Shown here one piece after another: positions 8,842-16,477 of a DNA stretch of 38,267 nucleotides. Location: NCBI GenBank assembly GCA_902475245.1, contig CABRYP010000023.1, positions 1-38,267 of the forward strand, in the 5' to 3' direction. The notes under the pieces were generated by a model that did no database searches, was not told the origin of the DNA, and worked only from the letters and a program-made list of their open reading frames with translations. How positions within the stretch are numbered: position 1 is the stretch's first letter; each line of letters opens with the position of its first letter. Source of the DNA: an uncultured Collinsella sp. (GTDB lineage: Bacteria > Actinomycetota > Coriobacteriia > Coriobacteriales > Coriobacteriaceae). A program made the translations under genes and the position numbers.

Positions 8842-10059
8842 GTGGCTATCCACATTGTCGAAGAGGCGAATCGTTGCCTAGGTTGTAAAAGGGCGTTCTG
8901 CCAGATTAAGGGCTGCCCGGTTCAGACGCCTATTCCGCGGGTCATCGACCTGTTCAAACAGCGTCGTCTAGAAGAGGCGGGCGAGCTGCTGTTCCAGAAC
9001 AATCCCATGAGCGCGGTCTGCTCCATGGTGTGCAACCATTCGGGCCAGTGCGAGGGTGCTTGCATCCAGGGCCGCAAGGGCACACCCGTGCATTTCTCGA
9101 GCATCGAGAACTATATCTCGACAGCGTATTTGGATCGTAAGGAGTGGACGCCCGCGCCGTCGTGCGGCAAACAGGTTGCTGTGGTCGGTTCCGGTCCCGC
9201 CGGCATTACCGTGGCCATTAAGATGGCCCAGCTGGGCTGTGCCGTCACGGTATTTGAACAGCGCCCCGAGATCGGCGGGGTGCTGGAATACGGTATCCCC
9301 GAGTTCCGCCTGCCCCGTGCGCTCGTGCAAAAGTACCGTCACGTGATGTGCTCGCTTGGCGTGCGCGTGCGCCCCTCGACCACCATCGGCGGCGCACTGC
9401 ACATCGATGACCTGCTACGTGACGGCTACGACGCGGTCTTTGTCGGTACCGGTACCTGGCGTGCCCGCAAACTGGGCATTCCCGGCGAGTCGCGCGGCAA
9501 CGTGCTTTTTGGCATCGATTACCTGGTCGATCCCACGAGTGTGGCGATCGGGCAGAACGTGGCGGTTATCGGCGCCGGCAATGTGGCCATGGATGTAGCC
9601 CGCACGGCGCTGCGCTCGGGCGCGCGCAAGGTTACCGTGTATGCCCGCTCGCGCCATATCTCGGCTATCGACGACGAGGTCGAGCTGACCGAGCTCGATG
9701 GCGCCGAAATCGTGCGCGGCAAGGCGATCTGCGCCATCGACGATAACGGTCCGGTCTTTGAGACGGCTATCTTCGATGAGGACGACAGCGTGGTGGGCTA
9801 CGAGGAAGAGCTCGACCATGCGTCCGCCGACACAGTGGTCATCGCGGCCTCACAGGTGCCCAAGGACAAGCTTGTGCTTACGACGGGTGGTCTGGAGACT
9901 GACCATCGCGGCCTGCTGTCGGTCGATGAGCACGGCATGACCACCGTGCCTGGCGTCTTTGCCGCCGGCGACGTGGTCAACGGCCCGCTCACTGTGGTCC
10001 ATGCAGTAGCCGGCGCCAAGCTTGCCGTCGAAGGCATGATTAACTACCTGGGCCTCTAA
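8842..10059 (+). CDS. FAD/NAD(P)-binding Fe-S oxidoreductase (glutamate synthase small-subunit-like)
   Basis: A 405-residue flavoprotein resembling the GltD / NfnB / dihydropyrimidine dehydrogenase N-terminal module. An N-terminal cysteine-rich Fer4_20-type domain (CLGCKRAFC, then CSMVCNHSGQCEGAC within residues about 10-80) should bind two Fe-S clusters. It is followed by an FAD site (VVGSGPAGITVA), an NAD(P) site (VIGAGNVAMDVA), and the closing GVFAAGDVVNGP motif. A GTG start at 8842 is chosen because AGGGGAG sits five bases upstream. The amidotransferase partner of glutamate synthase is not in the window, so a role passing electrons from NAD(P)H to a separate acceptor is more likely. The adjacent OYE-family enzyme is a candidate partner, by inference. 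Confidence 0.82.
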   Translation: MAIHIVEEANRCLGCKRAFCQIKGCPVQTPIPRVIDLFKQRRLEEAGELLFQNNPMSAVCSMVCNHSGQCEGACIQGRKGTPVHFSSIENYISTAYLDRKEWTPAPSCGKQVAVVGSGPAGITVAIKMAQLGCAVTVFEQRPEIGGVLEYGIPEFRLPRALVQKYRHVMCSLGVRVRPSTTIGGALHIDDLLRDGYDAVFVGTGTWRARKLGIPGESRGNVLFGIDYLVDPTSVAIGQNVAVIGAGNVAMDVARTALRSGARKVTVYARSRHISAIDDEVELTELDGAEIVRGKAICAIDDNGPVFETAIFDEDDSVVGYEEELDHASADTVVIAASQVPKDKLVLTTGGLETDHRGLLSVDEHGMTTVPGVFAAGDVVNGPLTVVHAVAGAKLAVEGMINYLGL

Positions 10060-10074
10060 CCCATCCCATCCATC

Positions 10075-10141
10075 AGTTGCGGTGGAATACGGACTGTTTT
10101 GGCTGTCAAAGGCCTTATCTACTCCGTATTCCACCACAACT
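10075..10141 (+). repeat. 67-nt palindromic element, copy 1
   Basis: Arms of 19 nt: AGTTGCGGTGGAATACGGA (10075-10093) and its near-perfect complement (10123-10141, one mismatch), separated by a 29-nt centre beginning CTGTTTTG. A T6 run overlaps the right end, so this copy can also act as a terminator for the oxidoreductase gene. It shares size, arms and centre length with copies at 12995 and 19223. Confidence 0.85.
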
Positions 10142-10259
10142 TTTTTATGAGGGTCGGGATTGAAGGTGGGGAGTGCGAGCGAGTACGAATGCGGCGGATA
10201 CTGATACGATAGGTACGTTAGCAACTGCCGCCGAGCGGCTCAAACGAAAGGAAGCCTGT

Positions 10260-12209
10260 ATGGAGTCATCCGCCTACCCGATGCTCTTTAGCCCGATCAA
10301 GGTCGGTACGACCGAGGTCAAGAACCGCGTCTTTATGCCGCCGGTATCCACGAACCTGGCCGATCATGGCTATGTGACCGACGACTTGGTCGATCATTAT
10401 CGTGCCCGTGCCAAGGGCGGCGTTGGCCTCATCATTACCGAGGTCGTGACGGTCGAGCCCACCTATACCTATCTGCCGGGTGACATGTGCTGCTACGACG
10501 ACACGTTTATCCCCGGTTGGGAAAAGCTCGCCGCGGCCGTCCACGAGTACGGCTGCAAGATCATGCCGCAGCTCTTCCACCCCGCCTACATGGCCTTTAA
10601 CATTCCGGGCACGCCGCGCCTGATCGCTCCGTCCTTCGTGGGACCGTCCTATGCCCGCGAGGCACCGCGTCCTATCACGGTCGATGAGATTCACGAGCTC
10701 ACGCATCAGTTTGGCGACGCAGCCGTGCGTATGCAGAAGGCTGGCGTCGATGGCGTCGAGGTCCATGCGGCGCACGCCCACGGCATGCTCGGCGGCTTTT
10801 TGACCCCGCTCTACAACAAGCGTACCGATGAGTACGGCGGCTCGCTCGACGCTCGCATGCGCTTCCTGCTCGAGGTCATTGCCGAGATTCGCGAGCGCTG
10901 CGGCAAGGACTTTATCATCGACGTCCGCATCTCGGGCGATGAGTACACCGATGGCGGCCTGACCCTCAACGACATGGTCTACGTTTCACGTCGCCTGGAG
11001 AAGGCCGGCGTCGACATGATTCACGTGTCGGGCGGTACCACCATCAAGCGCGGCTCCGCGATTCCCGCCGCCGGTACGCAGCAGGCCTCGCACGCCGCCT
11101 GCTCGCGCGAGATTAAGAAGCACGTCAACATTCCTGTCGCCACGGTCGGTCGCATCAACGAGGCCTGGATTGCCGAGGAGCTGATCGAGGACGGCGCCGC
11201 CGACATCTGCATGATGGGCCGCGCCAATCTGTGCGATGCCGAGTTCTGCAACAAGGCCGCTGCCGGCAACGCCGACGACATCCGCCCCTGCATTGGCTGC
11301 CTGCGCTGCCTGAACGGCATTATGTTTGGCAAGCGCATCTCCTGCACTGTCAACCCGGACGTGGAGCGCGACGAGGCTGGCTACGAGCCTGCCGCCGAGG
11401 CTAAGAACGTGCTGGTTGTGGGTGCCGGTCCTGCGGGCATGGAGGCAGCCTACATTGCCGCCAAGCGCGGCCACAACGTGGTGCTCGTGGATAAGCAGGA
11501 CGAGCCGGGCGGCGAGATGCGCATCGCGGCTGTTCCGCCGGCAAAGCAGGAACTCACCCGCGTGATCAAGTACCAGTATCGCCGTCTTGCTGAGGCGGGC
11601 GTGAAGTGCATCTTTGGTACCGAGCTTTCGGCCGAGGACATTCAGCGTGACTACGCGGGCTACGAGGTCGTCCTGGCTTATGGCGCCGAGCCCATCGCCC
11701 CGGCCTTCATGCAGGGCTTTAAGCAGGTTATGACGGCCGACGACCTGCTGGGTGGCAAGGCTTTCCCGGGTAAGAAGATCGTCATCGTGGGCGGCGGCAC
11801 CGTTGGCTGCGAGACGGCCGATTATCTGGCTCCGCTGGTCAACGACCTGTCGCCGGCCAACCGCGATGTCACCGTCATCGAGATGACCAAGACGCTCGCC
11901 GCCAACGAGGGCGGTGCCGGTCGCGCGGTGCTCATCACGCGCATGCTCTCCAAGGGCGTCCACGTGCTGACCGAGGCCAAGGTGACCGAGATCACCGAGG
12001 ACACCATCAGTTACGAGAAGGACGGCGAGGTCCACACCATCACCGGTGCCGATACGCTGGTGCTTGCCATGGGCTATCGTCCCAATACCAAGCTGGCTGA
12101 TGACCTGGCTGCAGCCGGTGTTGCCACCCACGTGCTGGGCGATGCCCAGAAGTGCGGCAACATCCGCGATGCCATCGGCGATGGCTACAAGGTTGCCTGC
12201 GAGCTCTAG
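10260..12209 (+). CDS. Old-yellow-enzyme-family FMN/Fe-S/FAD NADH oxidoreductase (2,4-dienoyl-CoA reductase / enoate reductase type)
   Basis: A 649-residue three-part enzyme. Residues about 5-370 form an FMN-binding TIM barrel of the OYE family (VHAAHAHGMLGGFLTPLYN, with His and Tyr segments). CIGCLRCLNG plus the following SCTVNP provide a four-cysteine 4Fe-4S site near residues 345-365. The C-terminal part carries an FAD motif VVGAGPAGMEAA and an NAD site IVGGGTVGCETADYL. The family includes FadH, BaiCD/BaiH and cinnamate or enoate reductases, which reduce activated C=C bonds. The ATG at 10260 follows a GAAAGGAAG ribosome-binding site. It lies inside the pectin locus after another flavin/Fe-S oxidoreductase. 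The substrate is unknown; a pectin-borne hydroxycinnamate or an unsaturated sugar product is conceivable but only a guess. Confidence 0.85.
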   Translation: MESSAYPMLFSPIKVGTTEVKNRVFMPPVSTNLADHGYVTDDLVDHYRARAKGGVGLIITEVVTVEPTYTYLPGDMCCYDDTFIPGWEKLAAAVHEYGCKIMPQLFHPAYMAFNIPGTPRLIAPSFVGPSYAREAPRPITVDEIHELTHQFGDAAVRMQKAGVDGVEVHAAHAHGMLGGFLTPLYNKRTDEYGGSLDARMRFLLEVIAEIRERCGKDFIIDVRISGDEYTDGGLTLNDMVYVSRRLEKAGVDMIHVSGGTTIKRGSAIPAAGTQQASHAACSREIKKHVNIPVATVGRINEAWIAEELIEDGAADICMMGRANLCDAEFCNKAAAGNADDIRPCIGCLRCLNGIMFGKRISCTVNPDVERDEAGYEPAAEAKNVLVVGAGPAGMEAAYIAAKRGHNVVLVDKQDEPGGEMRIAAVPPAKQELTRVIKYQYRRLAEAGVKCIFGTELSAEDIQRDYAGYEVVLAYGAEPIAPAFMQGFKQVMTADDLLGGKAFPGKKIVIVGGGTVGCETADYLAPLVNDLSPANRDVTVIEMTKTLAANEGGAGRAVLITRMLSKGVHVLTEAKVTEITEDTISYEKDGEVHTITGADTLVLAMGYRPNTKLADDLAAAGVATHVLGDAQKCGNIRDAIGDGYKVACEL

Positions 12210-12266
12210 TCAACCCCTTGGTGCATGTGAGGCCTATCCCCGCGGCGTCAGTCGGTAGATAGCAAA

Positions 12267-12304
12267 AAGCGGCGGTCGTCCCGTACATGGGACGACCGCC
12301 GCTT
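12267..12304 (-). terminator. Terminator between convergent OYE and DhuI-like genes
   Basis: A perfect 16-bp stem AAGCGGCGGTCGTCCC with its complement (12267-12282 and 12289-12304) and a 6-nt loop. On the minus strand it is followed by a T run, so it terminates the DhuI transcript well. On the plus strand the T run is weak. Confidence 0.88.
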
Positions 12305-12329
12305 GCGTTAGCTGCAATGAGTCGTGCGA

Positions 12330-12971
12330 TTAGAGGCCCAGGATCTCCTTGACCTTGGCGATGATGGCCTCGTCGGTTGCGTTGGCAAAGAAGTACTCCT
12401 GGAAGTGTTCGCCGGCAAGTGCGCCCTTCACCAGGTCCTGATCGATCTCGCCCAGAACGTCGACGAGCGGACGCATAGTCACAGCGCGGACGCCGTCGAG
12501 GATCTTCTTGTTGCGCTGCTCGGGCTCAACACGCTCGGCAGGATAGCCGTTGCCCGAACCAAAGCCAAAGAGCTTCTCAAAGGTGTACTCGAGGTTGAGC
12601 TCCTGGCCCCAGCCGTTCTTGAGGGCGAAGGGCATGGCGACAGCGTTACCGTCGTTGACCTGGGCAAAGGTGTAGGCATCGAGCGGGTCGGCAACATGGC
12701 CGCACAGCACGCCGGGGAAGGAGTTGCAGGCGAGCATGGCGCCCTCGCCGGTGCCACAGCCGGTCACGACGTAGTCGGCAGCGCCGGAGTTGAGCAGCAC
12801 GGCGGCCAGGATGCCGTTCTGCACATAGGTGAGGGGCTTGGAGTCGGCGTCGGCATACATGCCATAGTTAAAGACGGTGTGGCCCATGGGCTCGACAACC
12901 TTCTTAAGGGCAGCCTCAATCATAGGGTTCTTGGAGTTCTGAGAGTTCTCATTGATCAGAGCGATCTTCAT
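12330..12971 (-). CDS. dhuI: RpiB/LacAB-family isomerase, DhuI-type 5-keto-4-deoxyuronate ketol-isomerase
   Basis: A 213-residue member of the RpiB/LacA/LacB isomerase family. It begins MKIALINENSQNSKN and contains VVTGCGTGEGAMLACN, corresponding to the catalytic-Cys loop of RpiB (near residues 70-85). Streptococcal DhuI belongs to this family and replaces the classical cupin KduI. It converts 4-deoxy-L-threo-5-hexosulose uronate, from unsaturated uronic acids, to 3-deoxy-D-glycero-2,5-hexodiulosonate. No KduI is present in the window, the product-using dehydrogenase is encoded directly upstream on the same strand, and GH105 supplies the precursor. The start is supported by AAAGG eight bases upstream. 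A ribose- or galactose-phosphate isomerase is the alternative, but the context argues for DhuI. Confidence 0.82.
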   Translation of the reverse strand: MKIALINENSQNSKNPMIEAALKKVVEPMGHTVFNYGMYADADSKPLTYVQNGILAAVLLNSGAADYVVTGCGTGEGAMLACNSFPGVLCGHVADPLDAYTFAQVNDGNAVAMPFALKNGWGQELNLEYTFEKLFGFGSGNGYPAERVEPEQRNKKILDGVRAVTMRPLVDVLGEIDQDLVKGALAGEHFQEYFFANATDEAIIAKVKEILGL

Positions 12972-12994
12972 TGCGAATTACCTTTCTATTTCTA

Positions 12995-13061
12995 ACTTGC
13001 GGTGAAATACGGACTGTTTTGCCTGATAGAAGCAAAAACCAATCCTTATCTCACCGCAACT
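12995..13061 (-). repeat. 67-nt palindromic element, copy 2
   Basis: Same geometry as copy 1: left arm ACTTGCGGTGAAATACGGA (12995-13013), 29-nt centre beginning CTGTTTTG, and right arm at 13043-13061. The centre carries a nested GTTTTGC/GCAAAAAC pairing. It sits in the untranslated gap between the kduD-type and dhuI genes and would be transcribed within their mRNA. Confidence 0.85.
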
Positions 13062-13111
13062 CAAATGAAAAACGAGTGGATGAAACCTGATATGGGCAGT
13101 TGCGGCTACGC

Positions 13112-13921
13112 TTATTGAGGCTGTTTTCCAATGTATGCGAGGATGCCGCCGTCGACGTAGAGGATGTGGCCGTTGACGAAGTTCGACGCGTCGGAAGCCA
13201 GGAACACGGCGGGGCCCTTCAGGTCCTCGGGCGTGCCCCAACGGGCGGCCGGCGTCTTGGCAATGATGAACTGGTCAAACGGGTGGCGGCTGCCGTCGGG
13301 CTGCGTCTCGCGCAGCGGTGCGGTTTGCGGCGTGGCGATGTAGCCGGGCCCAATGCCGTTGCACTGGATATTGGCCTCGCCAAACTCCGAGCAGATGTTC
13401 TTGGTGAGCATCTTGAGTCCGCCCTTGGCGGCGGCATAGCCGGCGATGGTCTCGCGACCCAGCTCGCTCATCATCGAGCAGATGTTGATGATCTTGCCGT
13501 GGCCCTTGGCGATCATGCCAGGCAGGCAGGCCTTTGACACGATAAACGGTGCGTTGAGGTCGATATCGACGACGCGGCGGAAGTCCTCGGCGCTCATGTC
13601 GAGCATCGGGGTACGCTGGATGACGCCAGCGTTGTTGACCAGGATGTCGGGCGTGGTGCCAAAGTCGGCCTCGATCTTGGCGATGAGCTCGGCGACGACA
13701 GTCTCGTCGGTGACGTCGGCAACATAGCCGTGAGCGTCAAAGCCCAGCTCACGGTAGTGCTTCTCGGCTTCGGCGACTTTGTCGGCGTGACGGGCGTTAA
13801 AGGCGATCTTGGCGCCGGCCTCTCCGAGCGCCTCGGCAATGGCCATGCCAATGCCGTAGGTGGCGCCGGTCACCAGTGCGACCTTGCCGTCCAGACGGAA
13901 GCTGTCCATAAGATCAGACAT
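13112..13921 (-). CDS. kduD: Short-chain dehydrogenase, 2-dehydro-3-deoxy-D-gluconate 5-dehydrogenase (KduD/DhuD)
   Basis: A 269-residue classical SDR with cofactor motif TGATYGIG near the N-terminus, NNAG in the middle, and the catalytic YAAAK (GYAAAKGGLKML). KduD/DhuD reduces 3-deoxy-2,5-hexodiulosonate with NADH to 2-keto-3-deoxygluconate (KDG). The opening MDSFRLDGKVALVTG and overall length fit KduD. The start at 13921 is chosen over an in-frame ATG at 13948 because GAAAGGATCG sits directly upstream and the upstream ATG lies within an operator-like sequence. It precedes the DhuI-like isomerase on the same strand. Together the two convert the GH105 product to KDG, which the kinase and aldolase at 19601-21532 then use. 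Confidence 0.88.
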   Translation of the reverse strand: MSDLMDSFRLDGKVALVTGATYGIGMAIAEALGEAGAKIAFNARHADKVAEAEKHYRELGFDAHGYVADVTDETVVAELIAKIEADFGTTPDILVNNAGVIQRTPMLDMSAEDFRRVVDIDLNAPFIVSKACLPGMIAKGHGKIINICSMMSELGRETIAGYAAAKGGLKMLTKNICSEFGEANIQCNGIGPGYIATPQTAPLRETQPDGSRHPFDQFIIAKTPAARWGTPEDLKGPAVFLASDASNFVNGHILYVDGGILAYIGKQPQ

Positions 13922-13936
13922 AGCGATCCTTTCAAA

Positions 13937-14038
13937 AGAAACGTTCATCTATATAAGTCTTGCTTTTCATACAAGGTCAGTATAGGTGAAGCGGCGTAAT
14001 AGCCACCCCTTATTCCCTAAAATCAGGTGAACGTTCAC
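13937..14038 (-). promoter_or_regulatory. Operator-bearing promoter region of the kduD-dhuI operon
   Basis: A perfect GTGAACGTTCAC palindrome is at 14027-14038. A weaker relative, reading ATGAACGTTTCT on the minus strand, is at 13937-13948. A possible minus-strand promoter has -35 CTGACC (complement of 13975-13980) and -10 TTATAT (complement of 13951-13956) with 18-bp spacing. The weaker site then lies immediately downstream of the -10, as at the other two promoters with this operator. Confidence 0.6.
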
Positions 14039-14081
14039 TTTTAAAAGGCGAACGGTAGTCTCGCCCTTGCCGTGCGGACGT

Positions 14082-14774
14082 CTATTTGCTCTGTTCCTGC
14101 GCTCCCTCTGCGATCATGTTGCGGTTGTACACCAGATGCAGGTACATCGCGTCGTGCGCTGCGGTGGGATTGCGCGCGGCGATGGCGTCGGCCACGCCAC
14201 GGTGGGTGCGGATGGTTTCCTCAACCAGCTTTTTGCCGGTCACGTCAATAAACAGGGGGACAGACGCCTTGAGCACGCCCATTAGGCGGGGAACGACGAG
14301 GTTGCCGCAGCTTTCGGCGATTGCGATGTGAAACGCGGTGTCGGCGGCAGAATAGTCTTCGTCCCGCGCGGCCAAGTGCTCGGACTCATCGCAAAGCTCT
14401 TTAATGCAGATGATTTGATCGTCGGTCGCGTGCTCTGCGGCCATGCTGGCCATCTGCGGCTCGATCATAAAGCGCACTTCGAGCAGGTCGCGTGCCAGGC
14501 GCCTCTTGTCATCGATAAAGGTAAAGCCCAGCGGATCGTCGGCAACGCCGGGGTTTGATGCCACATAGGTGCCCGAGCCCTGCTTAATGCGCACGATGTT
14601 GCGCGACTGCAGCAGCTTCATAGCCTCGCGTACGGTGCTCCTGCCAGCACCCAGGCGCTCGACGAGCACAGCCTCCTTGGGCAGGCGGTCGCCTTGCTCA
14701 AGATGCTCATCCAGGATCAGTTGAATAATTTTCTCCGAAATCTGCTCGGGGAGTCCCGAATCGGCTCGTGCCAC
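14082..14774 (-). CDS. GntR-family transcriptional regulator, FCD (FadR-like) subgroup
   Basis: A 230-residue regulator. The N-terminal winged helix contains GDRLPKEAVLVERLGAGRSTVREAMKLLQSR (given here only as a positional cue, about residues 27-57), followed by IKQGSGTYVAS. The helical C-terminal FCD domain (about 80-220) carries Asp and His residues typical of metal/organic-acid binding (EVRFMIEPQ, DTAFHIAIAES). The start is GTG at 14774 with GAGGTG upstream. It diverges from the GntP permease, and FCD regulators commonly sense sugar acids such as gluconate, galactonate or uronates. It probably controls gntP and the dehydratase through the ATCAGA-containing sites in the intergenic region. 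Confidence 0.88.
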   Translation of the reverse strand: MARADSGLPEQISEKIIQLILDEHLEQGDRLPKEAVLVERLGAGRSTVREAMKLLQSRNIVRIKQGSGTYVASNPGVADDPLGFTFIDDKRRLARDLLEVRFMIEPQMASMAAEHATDDQIICIKELCDESEHLAARDEDYSAADTAFHIAIAESCGNLVVPRLMGVLKASVPLFIDVTGKKLVEETIRTHRGVADAIAARNPTAAHDAMYLHLVYNRNMIAEGAQEQSK

Positions 14775-14799
14775 GCTTCACCTCATATCAAAAGAATTC

Positions 14800-14993
14800 A
14801 TCAGAGCTATTCTAGCTCATTTAACAGAAGCCGCGGTGGTTCGCTCCGACAATGGAGAACTGTAAGTGGCCGTTTACCGTAAAAAACAGATCGTTCAGCA
14901 AATACATCAGATGTATTTCGAAAAAGTTTCCCTTTTAAACATCAGACCTATTGAAAACGCGCTATAGTCTAAGCCGAATTCAAAAGGTCTGAT
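14800..14993. promoter_or_regulatory. Divergent control region with repeated ATCAGA/TCTGAT sites
   Basis: The gap between the GntR gene and gntP holds four copies of ATCAGA or its complement, at 14800-14805, 14906-14911, 14941-14946 and 14988-14993. The second lies inside a perfect 19-nt palindrome, AAATACATC-A-GATGTATTT (14900-14918). The last two form an inverted pair ATCAGACCT/AGGTCTGAT flanking an AT-rich stretch with TATAGT at 14963-14968. These look like operators of the adjacent GntR regulator. Binding itself is inference. Confidence 0.6.
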
Positions 14994-15007
14994 GAATTGG
15001 AGGAAAG

Positions 15008-16369
15008 ATGTCAGACCCAACGTTTATGGCCGACCCCACCAGGCTGGTCATCGCCGCCATCGTGGGCATCGCGCTGCTGCTTGCGCTCATCATTAAGTTC
15101 AAGCTGCATCCTGTGCTTTCGATGATGGTCTCGGCGCTCGCGATCGGCATCGGCGCCGGTATGCCGCTCGACCTGGTGGCGGACACTGTCACCAAGGGCG
15201 TGGGAACCACGCTGCAAAACATCGCCCTGCTCATTGGCCTCGGCTCGATGTTTGGCCAGATTCTTGAGGAGAGCGGCGGCGCCAAGAAGATCGCCCGGAC
15301 CTTCATCGATACCTTTGGGCAGGGTCATTCCAGCTGGGCGCTGGGCATTACCGGTCTGGTTATCGGCACTACGGTGTTCTTTGAGGCCGGCGTGGTCGTT
15401 TTGATCCCACTTGCGTTTAGTGTGGCATCGCAGACCAAAAAGTCGACGCTCTACTACGGCATCGCGCTGCTCGCGGGACTTGCCGCTGGTTATGCGTTTG
15501 TGCCGCCATCGGCCGGGTCGGTTCTGGTCGCCGGCACGCTCGGTGTCGACCTGGGCACCATGATCCTCGTCGGTATCCCTACCGCCTTCATCGCCATGGC
15601 GATCGCCGGCGTCATCTGGGGTCGCAACGTGGGCGGTCGCATCTTTACCGATGTTCCGGAGCACTTTACCTCTGCCGAGGGCGCGAGCGACGAAAAGGAG
15701 CTTCCCTCCTTTGGCATGGTGCTTGCCATCGTGCTCACGCCGCTTTGTTTGATTTTGCTGGGCACGCTGTCCTCTTATATCCCCATGCCCGCCGAGCTCG
15801 CCTCGATTCTCGCCTTCCTGGGCAAGCCGTTCGTCGCTTTGACGCTCGCCACGCTCGTTGCGATGTATCTGCTGGGTGCGCGCCGCGGTTATTCCGGCGC
15901 CGAGCTCAAGGCTCTGCTCGACCGTTCGCTTAAGCCCGTCGGCATGATCTTGCTGGTTATCGCCTGTGGCGGCGTCATTCGCTGGATGCTGCAAGACTGC
16001 GGCTTGGGCCAGGTTATCGGCCCTATGCTCGAGGCCTCACCGCTGCCTTTGGTGGTCGTTGCCTTTTTGATTGCCGTCATGGTGCGTGCTTCTGTCGGCA
16101 GCTCCATCGTCGCTATGACCATGGCATCGGGCATTATGGCCGCCATGCCTGCGGTCGCTGGTGCTTCGGTGCTCATGCGTGCCGCCATCTGTCTTGCCAT
16201 CTGCGGCGGTGCCACGGCCCTCTCGCACGTCAACGATGCCGGTTTTTGGATGTGCTCCTCGTTCCTGGAGATTGACGAGAAGACCACCCTCAAGTCCTGG
16301 ACCGTTATGGAGACGCTCATCGGCCTTTCGGGTCTTGCCTGCGCCCTGGTGATTTCGTTCTTCGCCTAG
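15008..16369 (+). CDS. gntP: GntP-family gluconate/sugar-acid:H+ symporter
   Basis: A 453-residue membrane protein with about 12-14 hydrophobic segments, of the GntP permease family (gluconate, and sometimes fructuronate, galactonate or glycerate). Conserved blocks include GVGTTLQNIALLIGLGSMFG, the segment around EESGGAKKIA, and the C-terminal CGGATALSHVNDAGFWM. GGAGGAAAG precedes the ATG. The neighbouring FCD regulator and the downstream IlvD/Edd-family dehydratase suggest import of a sugar acid that is dehydrated to KDG. Gluconate is the simplest candidate because the rest of a semi-phosphorylative Entner-Doudoroff branch is present in the window. Confidence 0.9.
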   Translation: MSDPTFMADPTRLVIAAIVGIALLLALIIKFKLHPVLSMMVSALAIGIGAGMPLDLVADTVTKGVGTTLQNIALLIGLGSMFGQILEESGGAKKIARTFIDTFGQGHSSWALGITGLVIGTTVFFEAGVVVLIPLAFSVASQTKKSTLYYGIALLAGLAAGYAFVPPSAGSVLVAGTLGVDLGTMILVGIPTAFIAMAIAGVIWGRNVGGRIFTDVPEHFTSAEGASDEKELPSFGMVLAIVLTPLCLILLGTLSSYIPMPAELASILAFLGKPFVALTLATLVAMYLLGARRGYSGAELKALLDRSLKPVGMILLVIACGGVIRWMLQDCGLGQVIGPMLEASPLPLVVVAFLIAVMVRASVGSSIVAMTMASGIMAAMPAVAGASVLMRAAICLAICGGATALSHVNDAGFWMCSSFLEIDEKTTLKSWTVMETLIGLSGLACALVISFFA

Positions 16370-16391
16370 TTCGCGTAGCTAAGCATCTTTC

Positions 16392-16446
16392 GCCGAGTGC
16401 ATCGCTCGGCACCCATTTACACCTGATTCATTAACCAACGATTGGT
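16392..16446 (+). promoter_or_regulatory. Hairpin and palindrome between gntP and the dehydratase
   Basis: A 6-bp hairpin GCCGAG...CTCGGC (16392-16410) shortly follows gntP but lacks a T run. At 16434-16446 lies ACCAACGATTGGT, a palindrome with a 3-nt centre 31 bases before the dehydratase start. It may be an operator or attenuator that uncouples dehydratase expression from gntP. Weak evidence. Confidence 0.4.
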
Positions 16447-16477
16447 ACAACCGTTCAAACCAAAAGAGGAGAACATC

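Noticed and set aside
8842..10059. Assignment as the glutamate synthase small subunit GltD
   Set aside because: No large subunit with an amidotransferase domain is adjacent, and the gene lies in a carbohydrate locus beside an OYE enzyme, so a generic electron-transfer name is safer.
12324..12995. A 223-residue plus-strand frame over the DhuI-like gene
   Set aside because: The minus strand encodes a complete RpiB-family protein with a start signal; the plus frame is repetitive Gly/Leu/Val-rich.
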